Assembly (NCBI GenBank): GCA_002320455.1 | Contig: DCKU01000155.1 | Span: 1-13,162 of the forward strand | From: Salinisphaera sp. UBA1666 | Lineage (GTDB): Bacteria; Pseudomonadota; Gammaproteobacteria; Nevskiales; Salinisphaeraceae | Reading direction: 5' to 3' | DNA: 13,162 nucleotides | In this document: one piece after another, positions 1 to 7,938 of the stretch | Layout of the letters: every line of letters begins with the position of its first letter | Position numbering within the stretch: position 1 is the stretch's first letter | Position numbers and translations under genes: made by a program | Notes under the pieces: generated by a model | What the model saw: only the letters and a program-made list of their open reading frames with translations | What the model was told of the DNA's origin: nothing | Databases searched by the model: none

Positions 1-2
1 GC

Positions 3-137
3 CACGATGCGGCGACTCGCGCCTTGCAGGACACACTGCGGACTCTCGACGAAAGCGCTCGGATGAAACCTCAACAGACCCGAGCGCGCCTGCGCCTAAC
101 GTCGGATGCATTGTTCACAACGTGTTGTGTAATCTGA
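3..137 (+). CDS. Possible 3' end of an upstream gene (partial, doubtful)
   Basis: The third forward frame is open from the window edge to a TGA at 135-137, encoding about 44 residues. The piece looks like an amphipathic, Arg-rich helix at first (ALQDTLRTLDESARMK) and ends in LFTTCCVI. Third-position GC is fairly high in the first 20 codons and then falls. I do not recognise a family. Against it, the other forward frames and one reverse frame are also open over much of this short stretch. The last codons would also overlap a palindrome in the likely acs promoter region. The true upstream gene may therefore end before the window or lie on the other strand. Confidence 0.2.
   Translation, partial: HDAATRALQDTLRTLDESARMKPQQTRARLRLTSDALFTTCCVI
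116..129. promoter_or_regulatory. 14-bp palindrome upstream of acs, possible operator
   Basis: CACAAC-GT-GTTGTG is an inverted repeat with perfect 6-base arms, centred about 50 nt before the acs start. It directly abuts TAATCT (130-135), which could serve as a -10 box, but I find no good -35 box at the matching distance. The half-sites are in the opposite orientation to a CRP site (TGTGA...TCACA), so this is not a canonical CRP box. It is a reasonable regulator-binding candidate because acs genes are usually tightly controlled, but the regulator is unknown. Confidence 0.3.
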
Positions 138-172
138 TCGGCAAAGATTTTTCCTTGACCGATGAATAACCT

Positions 173-2131
173 ATGGCCGCCGACAACAATATCGAATCCG
201 TCTTAAAGGAAGATCGAATCTTCGAGCCGCCGCGTCAGTTCGTCGAAGATGCCTCGCTCAAGCCGGCAGACGTCGATGCGCTGTACGCCGCGGCCGAGGC
301 CGATCACGAAGGCTTCTGGGCCGATCAGGCACGCACGCACCTGGACTGGCACGAGGACTTCAAGACCACGCTGGACGACAGCAATGCGCCGTTTTTCAAG
401 TGGTTCACCGAAGGCAAGATCAACGTTGCCTACAACTGCCTCGATCGGCATCTGGCCGACAAGGCCGACAAGACCGCCATCATCTTTGAGGCCGACGACG
501 GCGCGGTCGAGCACATCAGCTACGGTGATCTGCACGCGCGGGTCTGTCGCTTTGCCAACGCCCTGAAAGCCAAGGGCCTGGCCAAGGGCGATCGGGCGGT
601 CATCTATCTGCCCAACGTGCCCGAGGCCGCCGTGGCCATGCTGGCCTGTGCGCGTATCGGGGCGATCCACTCGGTGGTCTTTGGCGGGTTCTCGGCGCCC
701 TCGCTGCGTGATCGCATCGACGACGCCGAGGCCAAGATGCTGATCACCGCGGATGGCAACTATCGCGGCGGCAAGCTCATTCCGCTCAAGGAAGTGGCCG
801 ATAAGGCGCTGTCCGAGGGCTGTGAGTCCATTGAATCGGTTATTGTGCTCAAGCGCTCCGGCGCCGACGTGCCGATCGTCGACGGTCGTGATATCTGGTG
901 GCACGATGCGATCGACGGCCAAGGCGATGACTGCGAGCCGGAATGGGTCGACGCCGAACACCCGCTGTTTATCCTGTATACCTCGGGCTCGACCGGTAAG
1001 CCCAAGGGCATCCAGCATTCCAGTGCTGGCTATTTGTTGGGCGCCATCACGACCTGTCGTTGGGTCTTCGACCTGGGCGACGACGATGTCTTCTGGTGCA
1101 CCGCCGATGTCGGCTGGATCACCGGGCATACCTACATCACCTACGGTCCCACGGCCTGTGGTGCGACCCAGGTGATGTTCGAGGGCGTGCCGACTTATCC
1201 CGAGCCGGATCGGTTCTGGAAAATGGTCGATACCCATCAGGTCACGATCTTCTATACCGCGCCCACGGCGATTCGCGCGCTGATGAAGCACGGCGACGAA
1301 TTCCCGCAGCGCCACGCCCTTGATTCCCTGCGCGTGCTGGGCACGGTGGGCGAGCCGATCAATCCGGAAGCCTGGATGTGGTATCGCGAAGTCATCGGCA
1401 AGTCGCGCTGCCCGATCGTGGATACCTGGTGGCAGACCGAGACCGGTGGCCACATGATCACACCGATCGCCTCGTACACGCCGACCCGCCCGGGTAGCGT
1501 GACCCATGCACTGCCGGGTATCGATGCCGATATCCTGGACGAGTCGGGCGAACGGGTGACCGATGCCGGCGCCGGCGGCGTGCTGGTGATCAAGAAACCC
1601 TGGCCCTACATGCTGCGCACCATCTGGGGTGACCCGGATCGTTACAAGGAAACCTACTTCGGCATGTACGATGCGCACACGTACGTGGCCGGCGACTCGG
1701 CGCAGCGCGACGAGAAAGGCTACTTCCGTATCCTGGGCCGTATCGATGACGTCGTGAACGTCTCCGGCCATCGCCTGGGCACCATGGAGGTCGAATCGGC
1801 CCTGGTGGCTCACGAAGCCGTGGCCGAAGCAGCCGTGGTTTCACGCCCGCATGACGTCAAGGGCGAGGCGATCGTGGCCTTCATCATCCTCAAGGACGGT
1901 GAAGGCAACGACGAGTTGGCATCAGACTTGCGTAACTGGGTAGCAGAGCAGCTGGGCGCGATCGCCAAACCGGAAGAGATCCGTTTTGCCGACGGCCTGC
2001 CGAAAACACGTTCGGGCAAGATCATGCGTCGTCTGTTGCGCACGGTGGCCCGCGGCGACGAGGTGACCCAAGACGTCTCGACGCTGGAAAACCCGCAGAT
2101 TCTGGATCAGCTTCAAGCGCGCGGCGCCTAG
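173..2131 (+). CDS. acs: Acetyl-CoA synthetase (AMP-forming acetate--CoA ligase)
   Basis: This cytoplasmic enzyme activates acetate with ATP to acetyl-AMP and then transfers the acetyl group to CoA. It lets cells scavenge acetate into the TCA and glyoxylate cycles. At 652 residues it has the usual full Acs length. An N-terminal Acs-type domain is followed by the AMP-binding core with the P-loop-like YTSGSTGKPKG at residues 269-279. The WWQTETGG motif at 419-426 contains the tryptophan that in this family limits the acyl pocket to acetate. The C-terminal domain carries the SGK motif, with catalytic Lys616 in PKTRSGKIMRR; this lysine is the known target of reversible acetylation by Pat-type enzymes. 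The ATG at 173 is chosen because the protein then starts at the normal family length, although no clear Shine-Dalgarno sequence precedes it. The gene appears monocistronic: a strong terminator follows, and the next gene has its own 180-nt leader. A 536-residue antisense frame across it is a coding shadow. Confidence 0.97.
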   Translation: MAADNNIESVLKEDRIFEPPRQFVEDASLKPADVDALYAAAEADHEGFWADQARTHLDWHEDFKTTLDDSNAPFFKWFTEGKINVAYNCLDRHLADKADKTAIIFEADDGAVEHISYGDLHARVCRFANALKAKGLAKGDRAVIYLPNVPEAAVAMLACARIGAIHSVVFGGFSAPSLRDRIDDAEAKMLITADGNYRGGKLIPLKEVADKALSEGCESIESVIVLKRSGADVPIVDGRDIWWHDAIDGQGDDCEPEWVDAEHPLFILYTSGSTGKPKGIQHSSAGYLLGAITTCRWVFDLGDDDVFWCTADVGWITGHTYITYGPTACGATQVMFEGVPTYPEPDRFWKMVDTHQVTIFYTAPTAIRALMKHGDEFPQRHALDSLRVLGTVGEPINPEAWMWYREVIGKSRCPIVDTWWQTETGGHMITPIASYTPTRPGSVTHALPGIDADILDESGERVTDAGAGGVLVIKKPWPYMLRTIWGDPDRYKETYFGMYDAHTYVAGDSAQRDEKGYFRILGRIDDVVNVSGHRLGTMEVESALVAHEAVAEAAVVSRPHDVKGEAIVAFIILKDGEGNDELASDLRNWVAEQLGAIAKPEEIRFADGLPKTRSGKIMRRLLRTVARGDEVTQDVSTLENPQILDQLQARGA

Positions 2132-2159
2132 AGCTGAATCCGATACCGCGTTAGGGGGT

Positions 2160-2205
2160 GGCCGGCCCGCCGTGACGTCTGTCACGACGGTGTCCGGCCT
2201 TTTTT
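2160..2205 (+). terminator. Intrinsic terminator of acs
   Basis: An outer stem GGCCGG (2160-2165) pairs with CCGGCC (2194-2199). An inner stem CGTGAC (2171-2176) pairs with GTCACG (2181-2186) around the tetraloop GTCT. Three extra pairs (2167-2169 with 2188-2190) lie between them, next to small internal loops. A run of six T (2200-2205) follows immediately. This is a textbook rho-independent terminator 28 nt after the acs stop, and it separates acs from the thiolase gene. Confidence 0.88.
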
Positions 2206-2314
2206 ATGTCCGGTGTGTGCAACAAGCCCCGCTCAAAGCCCGGTCTGCTAGCCTAATCACTATCTTCAGTCCGGGCGCCGTTCTGGGCGCCGCGTGCAAC
2301 GGGTGTTATCGATC

Positions 2315-3499
2315 ATGACGCAGGAAGTGGTCATTGCGGGTGCTTATCGCACCGCGATAGGGCGTTTGTCGGGCACGCTAGCGGGCTTGTCGGCCACCGA
2401 GCTGGGCTCGGCGTTACTGCGCCAGACGCTCGAGCGTCTAGCGCTGAACCCGGATGCCATCGATAGCGTTATTCTCGGTCAGGTGCTCACCGCCGGAGCC
2501 GGGCAGAACCCGGCCCGCCAGACCGCGATTCGCGCCGGTCTGGCCTCGCGGGTGCCGGCGCTCACCGTGAACCAGGTCTGCGGCAGCGGCCTGGCGGCGA
2601 TCATGATGGCTGTGCGTGAGGTCGCACTCGGCGAGTCGCGGCTCGTGATCGCCGGCGGGCAAGAGTCTATGAGTCAGGCGCCGCATCTGCTGCCGGGGTC
2701 TCGCACCGGCAAGCGAAGCGGTGAATGGCCGCTGGTGGATTCGATGATCCACGACGGGCTATGGGATGCCTTCAACCATTACCACATGGGGCGCACGGCC
2801 GAGAACGTGGCCGATAAATATCGTATTTCCCGCGCCGAGCAGGATATCTTTGCGGCCCGGTCTCAGAATGCGGCCGAAGAGGCCGGCAAGCACGGCGTGT
2901 TCGAGTCGGAGATTCTGCCGATCTCGGTGCCCCAGGCGCGGGGCGATGCCATCGGCTTTGCCCGAGACGAAGGCCCGCGCCCCGGCACCACCGCCGAGCG
3001 GCTTGGCGAACTCGCGCCGGCGTTCGTACGAGACGGCACCGTGACCGCCGGTAACGCCTCGGGCTTGAACGACGGGGCGGCGATGTTGGTGGTCACCACG
3101 CCCGAGCAGGCGCAGCGCCACGGGCTCACGCCGCTGGTACGTATCGCCGGCTATGCCACCACCGGCGTTGATCCGGCCCTGATGGGCATCGGGCCGGTAT
3201 CGGCCAGCCAGGCGTGTCTCGAGCGCGCCGGTTGGCAAGTCGGCGATCTGGATCGTATCGAGCTCAACGAGGCGTTCGCGGCGCAGGCCATTGCAGTCAA
3301 CCGCCAAATGCAGTGGGCCGAGGATCGTCTCAACGTCAACGGCGGGGCGATTGCCCTGGGGCACCCGATCGGCGCCTCGGGCGCGCGGATCACCGTGTCG
3401 TTGATCCACGAGCTGCTGCGCAGCGACACGCAGCGCGGCCTGGCCACATTATGCGTCGGCGGTGGCCAGGGCCTGGCCATGGCGCTAGAACGAGTCTAA
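2315..3499 (+). CDS. Thiolase: acetyl-CoA C-acetyltransferase
   Basis: A biosynthetic-type thiolase that condenses two acetyl-CoA into acetoacetyl-CoA, or cleaves it in reverse. It can feed polyhydroxyalkanoate, ketone-body or fatty-acid pathways. From the ATG at 2315 the protein has 394 residues, the family norm. It has the nucleophile Cys89 in NQVCGSG, Asn318 in NEAFAAQ, His350 in GHPIGASGAR and the acid/base Cys380 in CVGGGQG. This spacing nearly matches the classical Zoogloea enzyme (Cys89/His348/Cys378). A longer form from a GTG at 2294 is possible but would add seven residues before the usual MTQEVVIAG start. Neither start has a strong ribosome-binding site. No phaB, phaC or beta-oxidation partner lies nearby, so the pathway (PhaA versus AtoB or other acyl thiolase) cannot be settled. 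Its TAA stop overlaps the stop of the convergent RND-OMF gene. Confidence 0.93.
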   Translation: MTQEVVIAGAYRTAIGRLSGTLAGLSATELGSALLRQTLERLALNPDAIDSVILGQVLTAGAGQNPARQTAIRAGLASRVPALTVNQVCGSGLAAIMMAVREVALGESRLVIAGGQESMSQAPHLLPGSRTGKRSGEWPLVDSMIHDGLWDAFNHYHMGRTAENVADKYRISRAEQDIFAARSQNAAEEAGKHGVFESEILPISVPQARGDAIGFARDEGPRPGTTAERLGELAPAFVRDGTVTAGNASGLNDGAAMLVVTTPEQAQRHGLTPLVRIAGYATTGVDPALMGIGPVSASQACLERAGWQVGDLDRIELNEAFAAQAIAVNRQMQWAEDRLNVNGGAIALGHPIGASGARITVSLIHELLRSDTQRGLATLCVGGGQGLAMALERV

Positions 3500-6400
3500 T
3501 TAGCGCTATCGATCGGCCGGGTGAGAGTATCGGTCGACGGTCGCCGGCCGAGGGCCGCCTGGAGCCGCTGCCAGGCCAGCACGAGCTGATAGCGGGCGCC
3601 GCGGAAATCGGTCTCGCGCTCGGCCAGCCGGGTTTCGGCCTCTACCACCTGTGAGATCGTGGCGCGGCCCACGCTGCGTTGGGCGGTCAGGGTCTGGCGC
3701 TGGGCGGCGGCGCTGTCCTGGCCCAGCCGCGCCACGGCCAGCTGGGTCAGGGCCGTGCCGTAGTCGTCGCGCGCGCGGCGAACCTCGAGCGTGATCTCGC
3801 GCCGCGCCGCCTCGCGCGCCGCGACAAGCGCTGCAACTTCGGCCTCGGCCTCGCGTTTCCGGGCGATAAGCTGGCCGCCGGCAAAGGGTCGCCAAGTCAG
3901 TTCGGCGCCGATCCGGGCCGCGCTGTCGGGCAGAAACACATTGCCTTGATTGACGTTATAGCTGGCCACCGCGTCGATCTGGGGCAAACGCTGGGCGGCC
4001 ACGGCCTTGGCTTGCAGGCGGGCCGCCTCGATACGCTGGCTGATGGCGGCCAGATCGGCGCGATCGGCGTGCGCGGCTGCCACCAGCGTGTCGGCGTCGG
4101 CCAGCTGATTCGGCGGCAATCGCGTGATCTCGCCCGGCGTGGCTGGCCCGTCGCGGCCGATGGCCTGGCCGAGGGCCACACGTGCGGTTTCGTAATCCGC
4201 CCGTGCCCGGTCCAGCTGCCCGGCCGCGCGTGCCCGCGCAAAGCGGACTTCGGCGACATCGCTGGCCAACGCCCGACCCTGACCGCGCAGCGCGTCAACA
4301 CGCTCGGCCTGCTCGTTCAGCCGGTCCACGAGCTGCGCTCTGGCGCGAATAGTCTGGCGCAGCGTCAAGGCCTCCACGAAGGCTTGAACTGCGCCCAGGC
4401 GGGCCTGGACGACCGCCCGCTCGGCCGCGTGTCCGGCGGCGGTGACCTGGGCGGCCCGCGCCGGGGCCGCATAGACCTGATTGGCGATATCGACTAGGGG
4501 CTGGCGCAGTTCCACTGCCGCGTTGAGCTGATCGCGATCGCCAAGCGGCACCGATATGTCGGGAATATCCGCGCCAGCCGGCAGATCGAGGTTGTCGGCG
4601 ACATCACTGCCGAAACTGCCCGTATCCAGACGCGCGACCTCGCTGTTGCGCGTCGCGCTGGCGCGGGCGGAGATCGTGGGGTAGCGCCCGGCGCGGCGCA
4701 CGCGATCGGCCGCGGCCTCGGCCGAGGCTTGCTGCTGGCGGCTACGGGTCACTCCCGGAATAGCCTCGGCGCGGGCCAGGGCATCGGCCAGTGAAATCGT
4801 GGGCCCGGCGTCGTTACCGGCCGCCGGCGGGTTGCTTTCAGCTGCCGACAGGCCGGGCGATACCAGACTCGCTGCGAGGCCGAGTACGACAACGAGCGAG
4901 ACCGATGGTCCCGAGGGTCCGGCCGACCGCCGTCCGCCCGGGGCCAGCAACAGCCGACAAAGCGCCGGCAGCACCAGCAGGGTCAACACCGTGGCCGCGG
5001 CCAGCCCGGTAATGATGGGCCAGGCCATGGGCGGCCACAGGGTGGCTGACGAGAGCGCCAGCGGCAGCAGGCCGGCGATGGTGGTGGCCGTGGTCAATAC
5101 GATCGGCCGGGTGCGCCGGGCGACCGCATCGGCCACGGCCGTGTCGATCGAGGCGCCTTCGGCCAGGCGCTGGTCCACCACATCGATCAGCACGATCGCG
5201 TTGTTCACGACGATGCCGGTCAGCGCGATCATGCCCAGAAGCGGCATGAAACCGAAGGGGATGCCGAGCAACAAAAGCCCCGGGATAACGCCTACAGCCG
5301 CAAACGGTGCGGTCACCAGCACTAATGCCACACGGCGAAACGAGTTGAACTGCACCAGCAAGAAGAACAGCAGCAAACCGATGCCCAGTGGGGCCGCCGA
5401 AAACAGCGCCGTGTTGGCCTTGCCGGATTCCTCGGCGTTGCCGCCGTAGGCGATTTCGGTGCCCGGCGGCAGATCGGCCTCGGCGATCGCCCGCTGCAGG
5501 GGCGTGAGCACTTGGCTGTACACCGCGTTCTCGGTCAGCTCGCTGTAGACATGGGCGACCGGGCGTTGGTCGTAGTGGCGAATCGCCCCGGGCGCCAGGG
5601 TCAGGCGAGGTGTAGCCACCTGCATCAGCGGCACGCGCGCCCCGCCGCGGCCGGTCACACTGGCCGTGGCCAGCGCGCTTGGCGGATAGTCCATGCCCTC
5701 GGGACTTGTCAGCCGGATTGGCATGGGGTCGGCGTCGCCGCGATACTGACCCACGATACGCCCGGTGCTGCGACCGGCCAGCGCCTGGCCGACGTCTTCC
5801 GGGGCCACCCCAAACGCCTGGGCGATGCCGCGTTGTACGTCATAGCGCAGGCTCACGATGCCGATGCCCAGGTCGTTTCGCACATCGCGGGTGCCTGCGA
5901 TGTTATCGGTCATGGCCGTGATCTGTTGGGTGGCCCGGGCCAGCGCGTCGGGGGCGTCGTTGAAGATGCGCACCGCAATCGGCGCAGGCACGACCGGGCC
6001 CTGGCCTAGGGTGCGCGCGATCAGATCCGCGTCGGCCAGATGCGCGCGCCGATAGCGTGCCACAGCGTCGATGATGGCCGGGTTGTCCTCGATATCGCGG
6101 GTCTTGACCACCAACCGGGCGAGATGCGGGGCCGCCGGCGCACGCCGCAGGTTATAGAAGAACGTGGGCCCGCCGTTGCCGATGAAGGTCTCGATGGCCC
6201 GGACATCGTCGCGTGCGCGAAGCGTCTCACCCAGGGCCACCGCAGCGCGCTGGGTGCGTGCCTGGGCCGTGCCCTCGGGCAGCGACAGATCCACGACCAC
6301 TACATCGCGATCGGCCGGCGGAAAGAACTGCTGATCGAGGAGCGGCAGGGTGGCTATCGCCGCCACGAACACCGCCGCGCCGCCGGCGACCCAGAGCGCC

Positions 6401-7938
6401 GGACGGGCTGCGGTCACCCGCGCCAGCCGCGTGCCCAGCCGGTCGAGCACGCCGCGCGCATCGGCGGCAGTGGCGCGTAGCAGCCGGCGCGACAGCAGCG
6501 GCGTGACGGTCACCGCAAACAGATAGCTCACCGACAGCGCGGTCATGATTGTGATCGGCAACGCCCGCGTGAAGTCGGCCGTGTTGCCCTTGGCCAGCAG
6601 CATGGGCACGAAGGCGGCCAATGTGGTGCCGGTGGCCGCGAACAAGGGCCCGGCCAGCCCGCGAATCGCGCCGGCGGCGGCTTCGCGCCCGCTTTGGCCT
6701 TCGTTGAGCCGGGCCTGGACCTCCTCGCTCATCACGATGGCGTTGTCCACCAGAATGCCGAGTGCCACCACCAGCCCGATGATGGCCACTTGCTGCAGGA
6801 TGCCCCCGCCCAGCGCGTAGAGGGCAAGCGTGGTCAGCGTGACCAGCGGTAACAACACGGCGACCACCACGCCCAAACGCAGCCCCATGAAGACGAACAA
6901 CACCAGCAGAATGATGGCAATCGAGGCCAGCAGATTAACCGACAGTGAGGTCAGCCGGGCCTCGGTCTGGGCCGGCTGATAGAACATGATCGAGGCTCGG
7001 GCCGGAGTGATCTGAGGCGCGAAATCGTCGACGGCCTGCTTGAGCTGGGCCCCCAGCTCGACCGTGTTGCGCCCGCGGGCGGCCACGATCTCCAGGGCGA
7101 CGGCCGGCTCGCCGTCGGCCAGGACCCGCGCGGCCGGCGGTGAGGTGTCAGCCAGTCGCACCTCGGCCACGGCCGACAACGGGAGGGTGTCGCCGCCGGG
7201 CAGGCGGATCGCCGTGGCCCGAATTGTGTCCAGCGAGGTGAAATCGCTGTTGACCGACAGGTTCACGCTGCGGTCGGCCAGCGTCAGCTGACCGGTATCC
7301 AGCGTGCGATTACTGGCTGCAATATCACGGGCGATCGCACCCGGCGACAGCCCGTAGCGGGCCAGCACCGCATCGTCGAGACGGACGCTGATCTGGCGGC
7401 CCGGATCGCCGAAGAGCGCGATGTCCGAGATGCCGCCCACGCCTTGCAGATGGCGGCGGAGATCTTTTGCGGCCGATGCCAGCTCGCGCGTGGACTCGGG
7501 CCCGGTCAGCGCCACGACCATCAGGCTGGCATCGATGATGCGGTCGTCCAGGCGGGCCTGGGCCACGCCGTCCGGGTAATCACGCGCCGCGATGTCCATG
7601 GCCCGGCGCACCCGATCCCAGGCCGAATCCGTGTCGTAGACCGAGTCACCCAGCTGAACCGTGAACACGCCCACGCCCTGGCGCAGCGTGGTCTCGATGT
7701 GTTGGACCTCGGACACGCCGGCGATCTCGCGCTCCAGTGGACGGGCCACCAGCCGTTCGATGCGCTCAGGCCCGGCCCCTGGAAACGCCACGGTGATGAT
7801 GCCTGCGCGATACGGAAATGACGGGTTCTCCTGGCGATTCATCTGCAGATAAGCGGCCACGCCGGCCAGCGCAAAGACGGCGACCAGGGCCGCAATCAGC
7901 CGGCCCTGCGATAACACGCGGCCTGCCCAGTCACTCAT
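3496..7938 (-). CDS. RND efflux pump fused to TolC-type outer-membrane factor
   Basis: One uninterrupted 1480-residue frame carries two full proteins. Residues 1 to about 998 are an RND (AcrB/HAE1-like) proton-driven pump: TM1 near 15-31, a first porter loop, TM2-TM4 at about 333-403, a second half with TM8 from about 851, and a last TM ending near 998. The TM4 motif reads VD398-N399-A, and the matching TM10 motif reads VN912-N913-A. A linker with GGRR (1001-1004) leads to a hydrophobic, signal-peptide-like stretch (about 1012-1033). Residues 1034-1480 are then a complete outer-membrane factor with two OEP-type repeats and long coiled-coil helices, close to the size of mature TolC-type proteins. 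The start is ATG 7936-7938 (MSDWAGRV), overlapping the adaptor gene by 8 nt, which implies translational coupling; an in-frame upstream start at 8001 would lie inside the adaptor gene. Together with the adaptor this gives a whole tripartite pump from two genes. The substrate is unknown. The fold assignments are firm; the fusion as a functional unit is inference. Confidence 0.93.
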   Translation of the reverse strand: MSDWAGRVLSQGRLIAALVAVFALAGVAAYLQMNRQENPSFPYRAGIITVAFPGAGPERIERLVARPLEREIAGVSEVQHIETTLRQGVGVFTVQLGDSVYDTDSAWDRVRRAMDIAARDYPDGVAQARLDDRIIDASLMVVALTGPESTRELASAAKDLRRHLQGVGGISDIALFGDPGRQISVRLDDAVLARYGLSPGAIARDIAASNRTLDTGQLTLADRSVNLSVNSDFTSLDTIRATAIRLPGGDTLPLSAVAEVRLADTSPPAARVLADGEPAVALEIVAARGRNTVELGAQLKQAVDDFAPQITPARASIMFYQPAQTEARLTSLSVNLLASIAIILLVLFVFMGLRLGVVVAVLLPLVTLTTLALYALGGGILQQVAIIGLVVALGILVDNAIVMSEEVQARLNEGQSGREAAAGAIRGLAGPLFAATGTTLAAFVPMLLAKGNTADFTRALPITIMTALSVSYLFAVTVTPLLSRRLLRATAADARGVLDRLGTRLARVTAARPALWVAGGAAVFVAAIATLPLLDQQFFPPADRDVVVVDLSLPEGTAQARTQRAAVALGETLRARDDVRAIETFIGNGGPTFFYNLRRAPAAPHLARLVVKTRDIEDNPAIIDAVARYRRAHLADADLIARTLGQGPVVPAPIAVRIFNDAPDALARATQQITAMTDNIAGTRDVRNDLGIGIVSLRYDVQRGIAQAFGVAPEDVGQALAGRSTGRIVGQYRGDADPMPIRLTSPEGMDYPPSALATASVTGRGGARVPLMQVATPRLTLAPGAIRHYDQRPVAHVYSELTENAVYSQVLTPLQRAIAEADLPPGTEIAYGGNAEESGKANTALFSAAPLGIGLLLFFLLVQFNSFRRVALVLVTAPFAAVGVIPGLLLLGIPFGFMPLLGMIALTGIVVNNAIVLIDVVDQRLAEGASIDTAVADAVARRTRPIVLTTATTIAGLLPLALSSATLWPPMAWPIITGLAAATVLTLLVLPALCRLLLAPGGRRSAGPSGPSVSLVVVLGLAASLVSPGLSAAESNPPAAGNDAGPTISLADALARAEAIPGVTRSRQQQASAEAAADRVRRAGRYPTISARASATRNSEVARLDTGSFGSDVADNLDLPAGADIPDISVPLGDRDQLNAAVELRQPLVDIANQVYAAPARAAQVTAAGHAAERAVVQARLGAVQAFVEALTLRQTIRARAQLVDRLNEQAERVDALRGQGRALASDVAEVRFARARAAGQLDRARADYETARVALGQAIGRDGPATPGEITRLPPNQLADADTLVAAAHADRADLAAISQRIEAARLQAKAVAAQRLPQIDAVASYNVNQGNVFLPDSAARIGAELTWRPFAGGQLIARKREAEAEVAALVAAREAARREITLEVRRARDDYGTALTQLAVARLGQDSAAAQRQTLTAQRSVGRATISQVVEAETRLAERETDFRGARYQLVLAWQRLQAALGRRPSTDTLTRPIDSAN
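3499..4839 (-). other. Outer-membrane factor module of the fusion (about 447 aa)
   Basis: This is the C-terminal part of the RND fusion gene (residues 1034-1480). It starts with a short Pro/Ala/Gly-rich lead and ISLADALARAEAIPG, the typical opening helix of OMF proteins. The first OEP repeat has YPTISARASATRNS and a barrel-strand-like AAVELRQPLVD. The second repeat echoes it with RLPQIDAVASYNVNQG and GAELTWRPFAGGQL. Long Ala/Arg/Glu-rich helices between them match the periplasmic tunnel of TolC-type channels. There is no lipobox cysteine, unlike the OprM/CusC type. Nothing appears truncated, so it could form a working trimeric channel once in the outer membrane. Confidence 0.85.
4840..4905 (-). 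other. Internal signal-peptide-like segment at the RND/OMF junction
   Basis: Residues 1012-1033 (SVSLVVVLGLAASLVSPGL, then SAA) follow a basic linker with R1003 and R1004. They form a typical n-h-c signal peptide: a hydrophobic core, a helix-breaking Pro/Gly, then small residues before E1034. A signal peptidase I cut after A1032 or A1033 would release an OMF of normal mature size. The RND C-terminus is expected to be cytoplasmic, so the segment is oriented correctly to re-enter the Sec pathway. No ATG or GTG codon lies between the last RND transmembrane helix and this segment. Independent translation of the OMF from a standard start would have to begin inside the last helix (GTG codons occur there) or use TTG/CTG. 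Confidence 0.65.

Noticed and set aside
1..111. A divergent minus-strand gene starting at the CAT at 109-111
   Set aside because: The frame is open to the window edge, but it has no Shine-Dalgarno, no recognisable N-terminus and poor coding character; too short to support.
203..1813. A 536-residue open frame antisense to acs
   Set aside because: It mirrors acs codon by codon in a high-GC gene, has no recognisable domain, and acs itself has every catalytic motif. It is a coding shadow.
3514..3550. Inverted repeat CGGCCGG...CCGGCCG near the end of the RND-OMF gene as a terminator
   Set aside because: The 23-nt loop is long, there is no T-run on either strand, and the sequence is coding. GC-rich repeats of this size are expected here by chance.
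4797..4960. The RND/OMF fusion as an assembly artefact or frameshift
   Set aside because: The frame is continuous with no stop, both flanking modules are in the same frame, and the linker keeps the normal base composition. Reads were not available, so this is rejected only provisionally.
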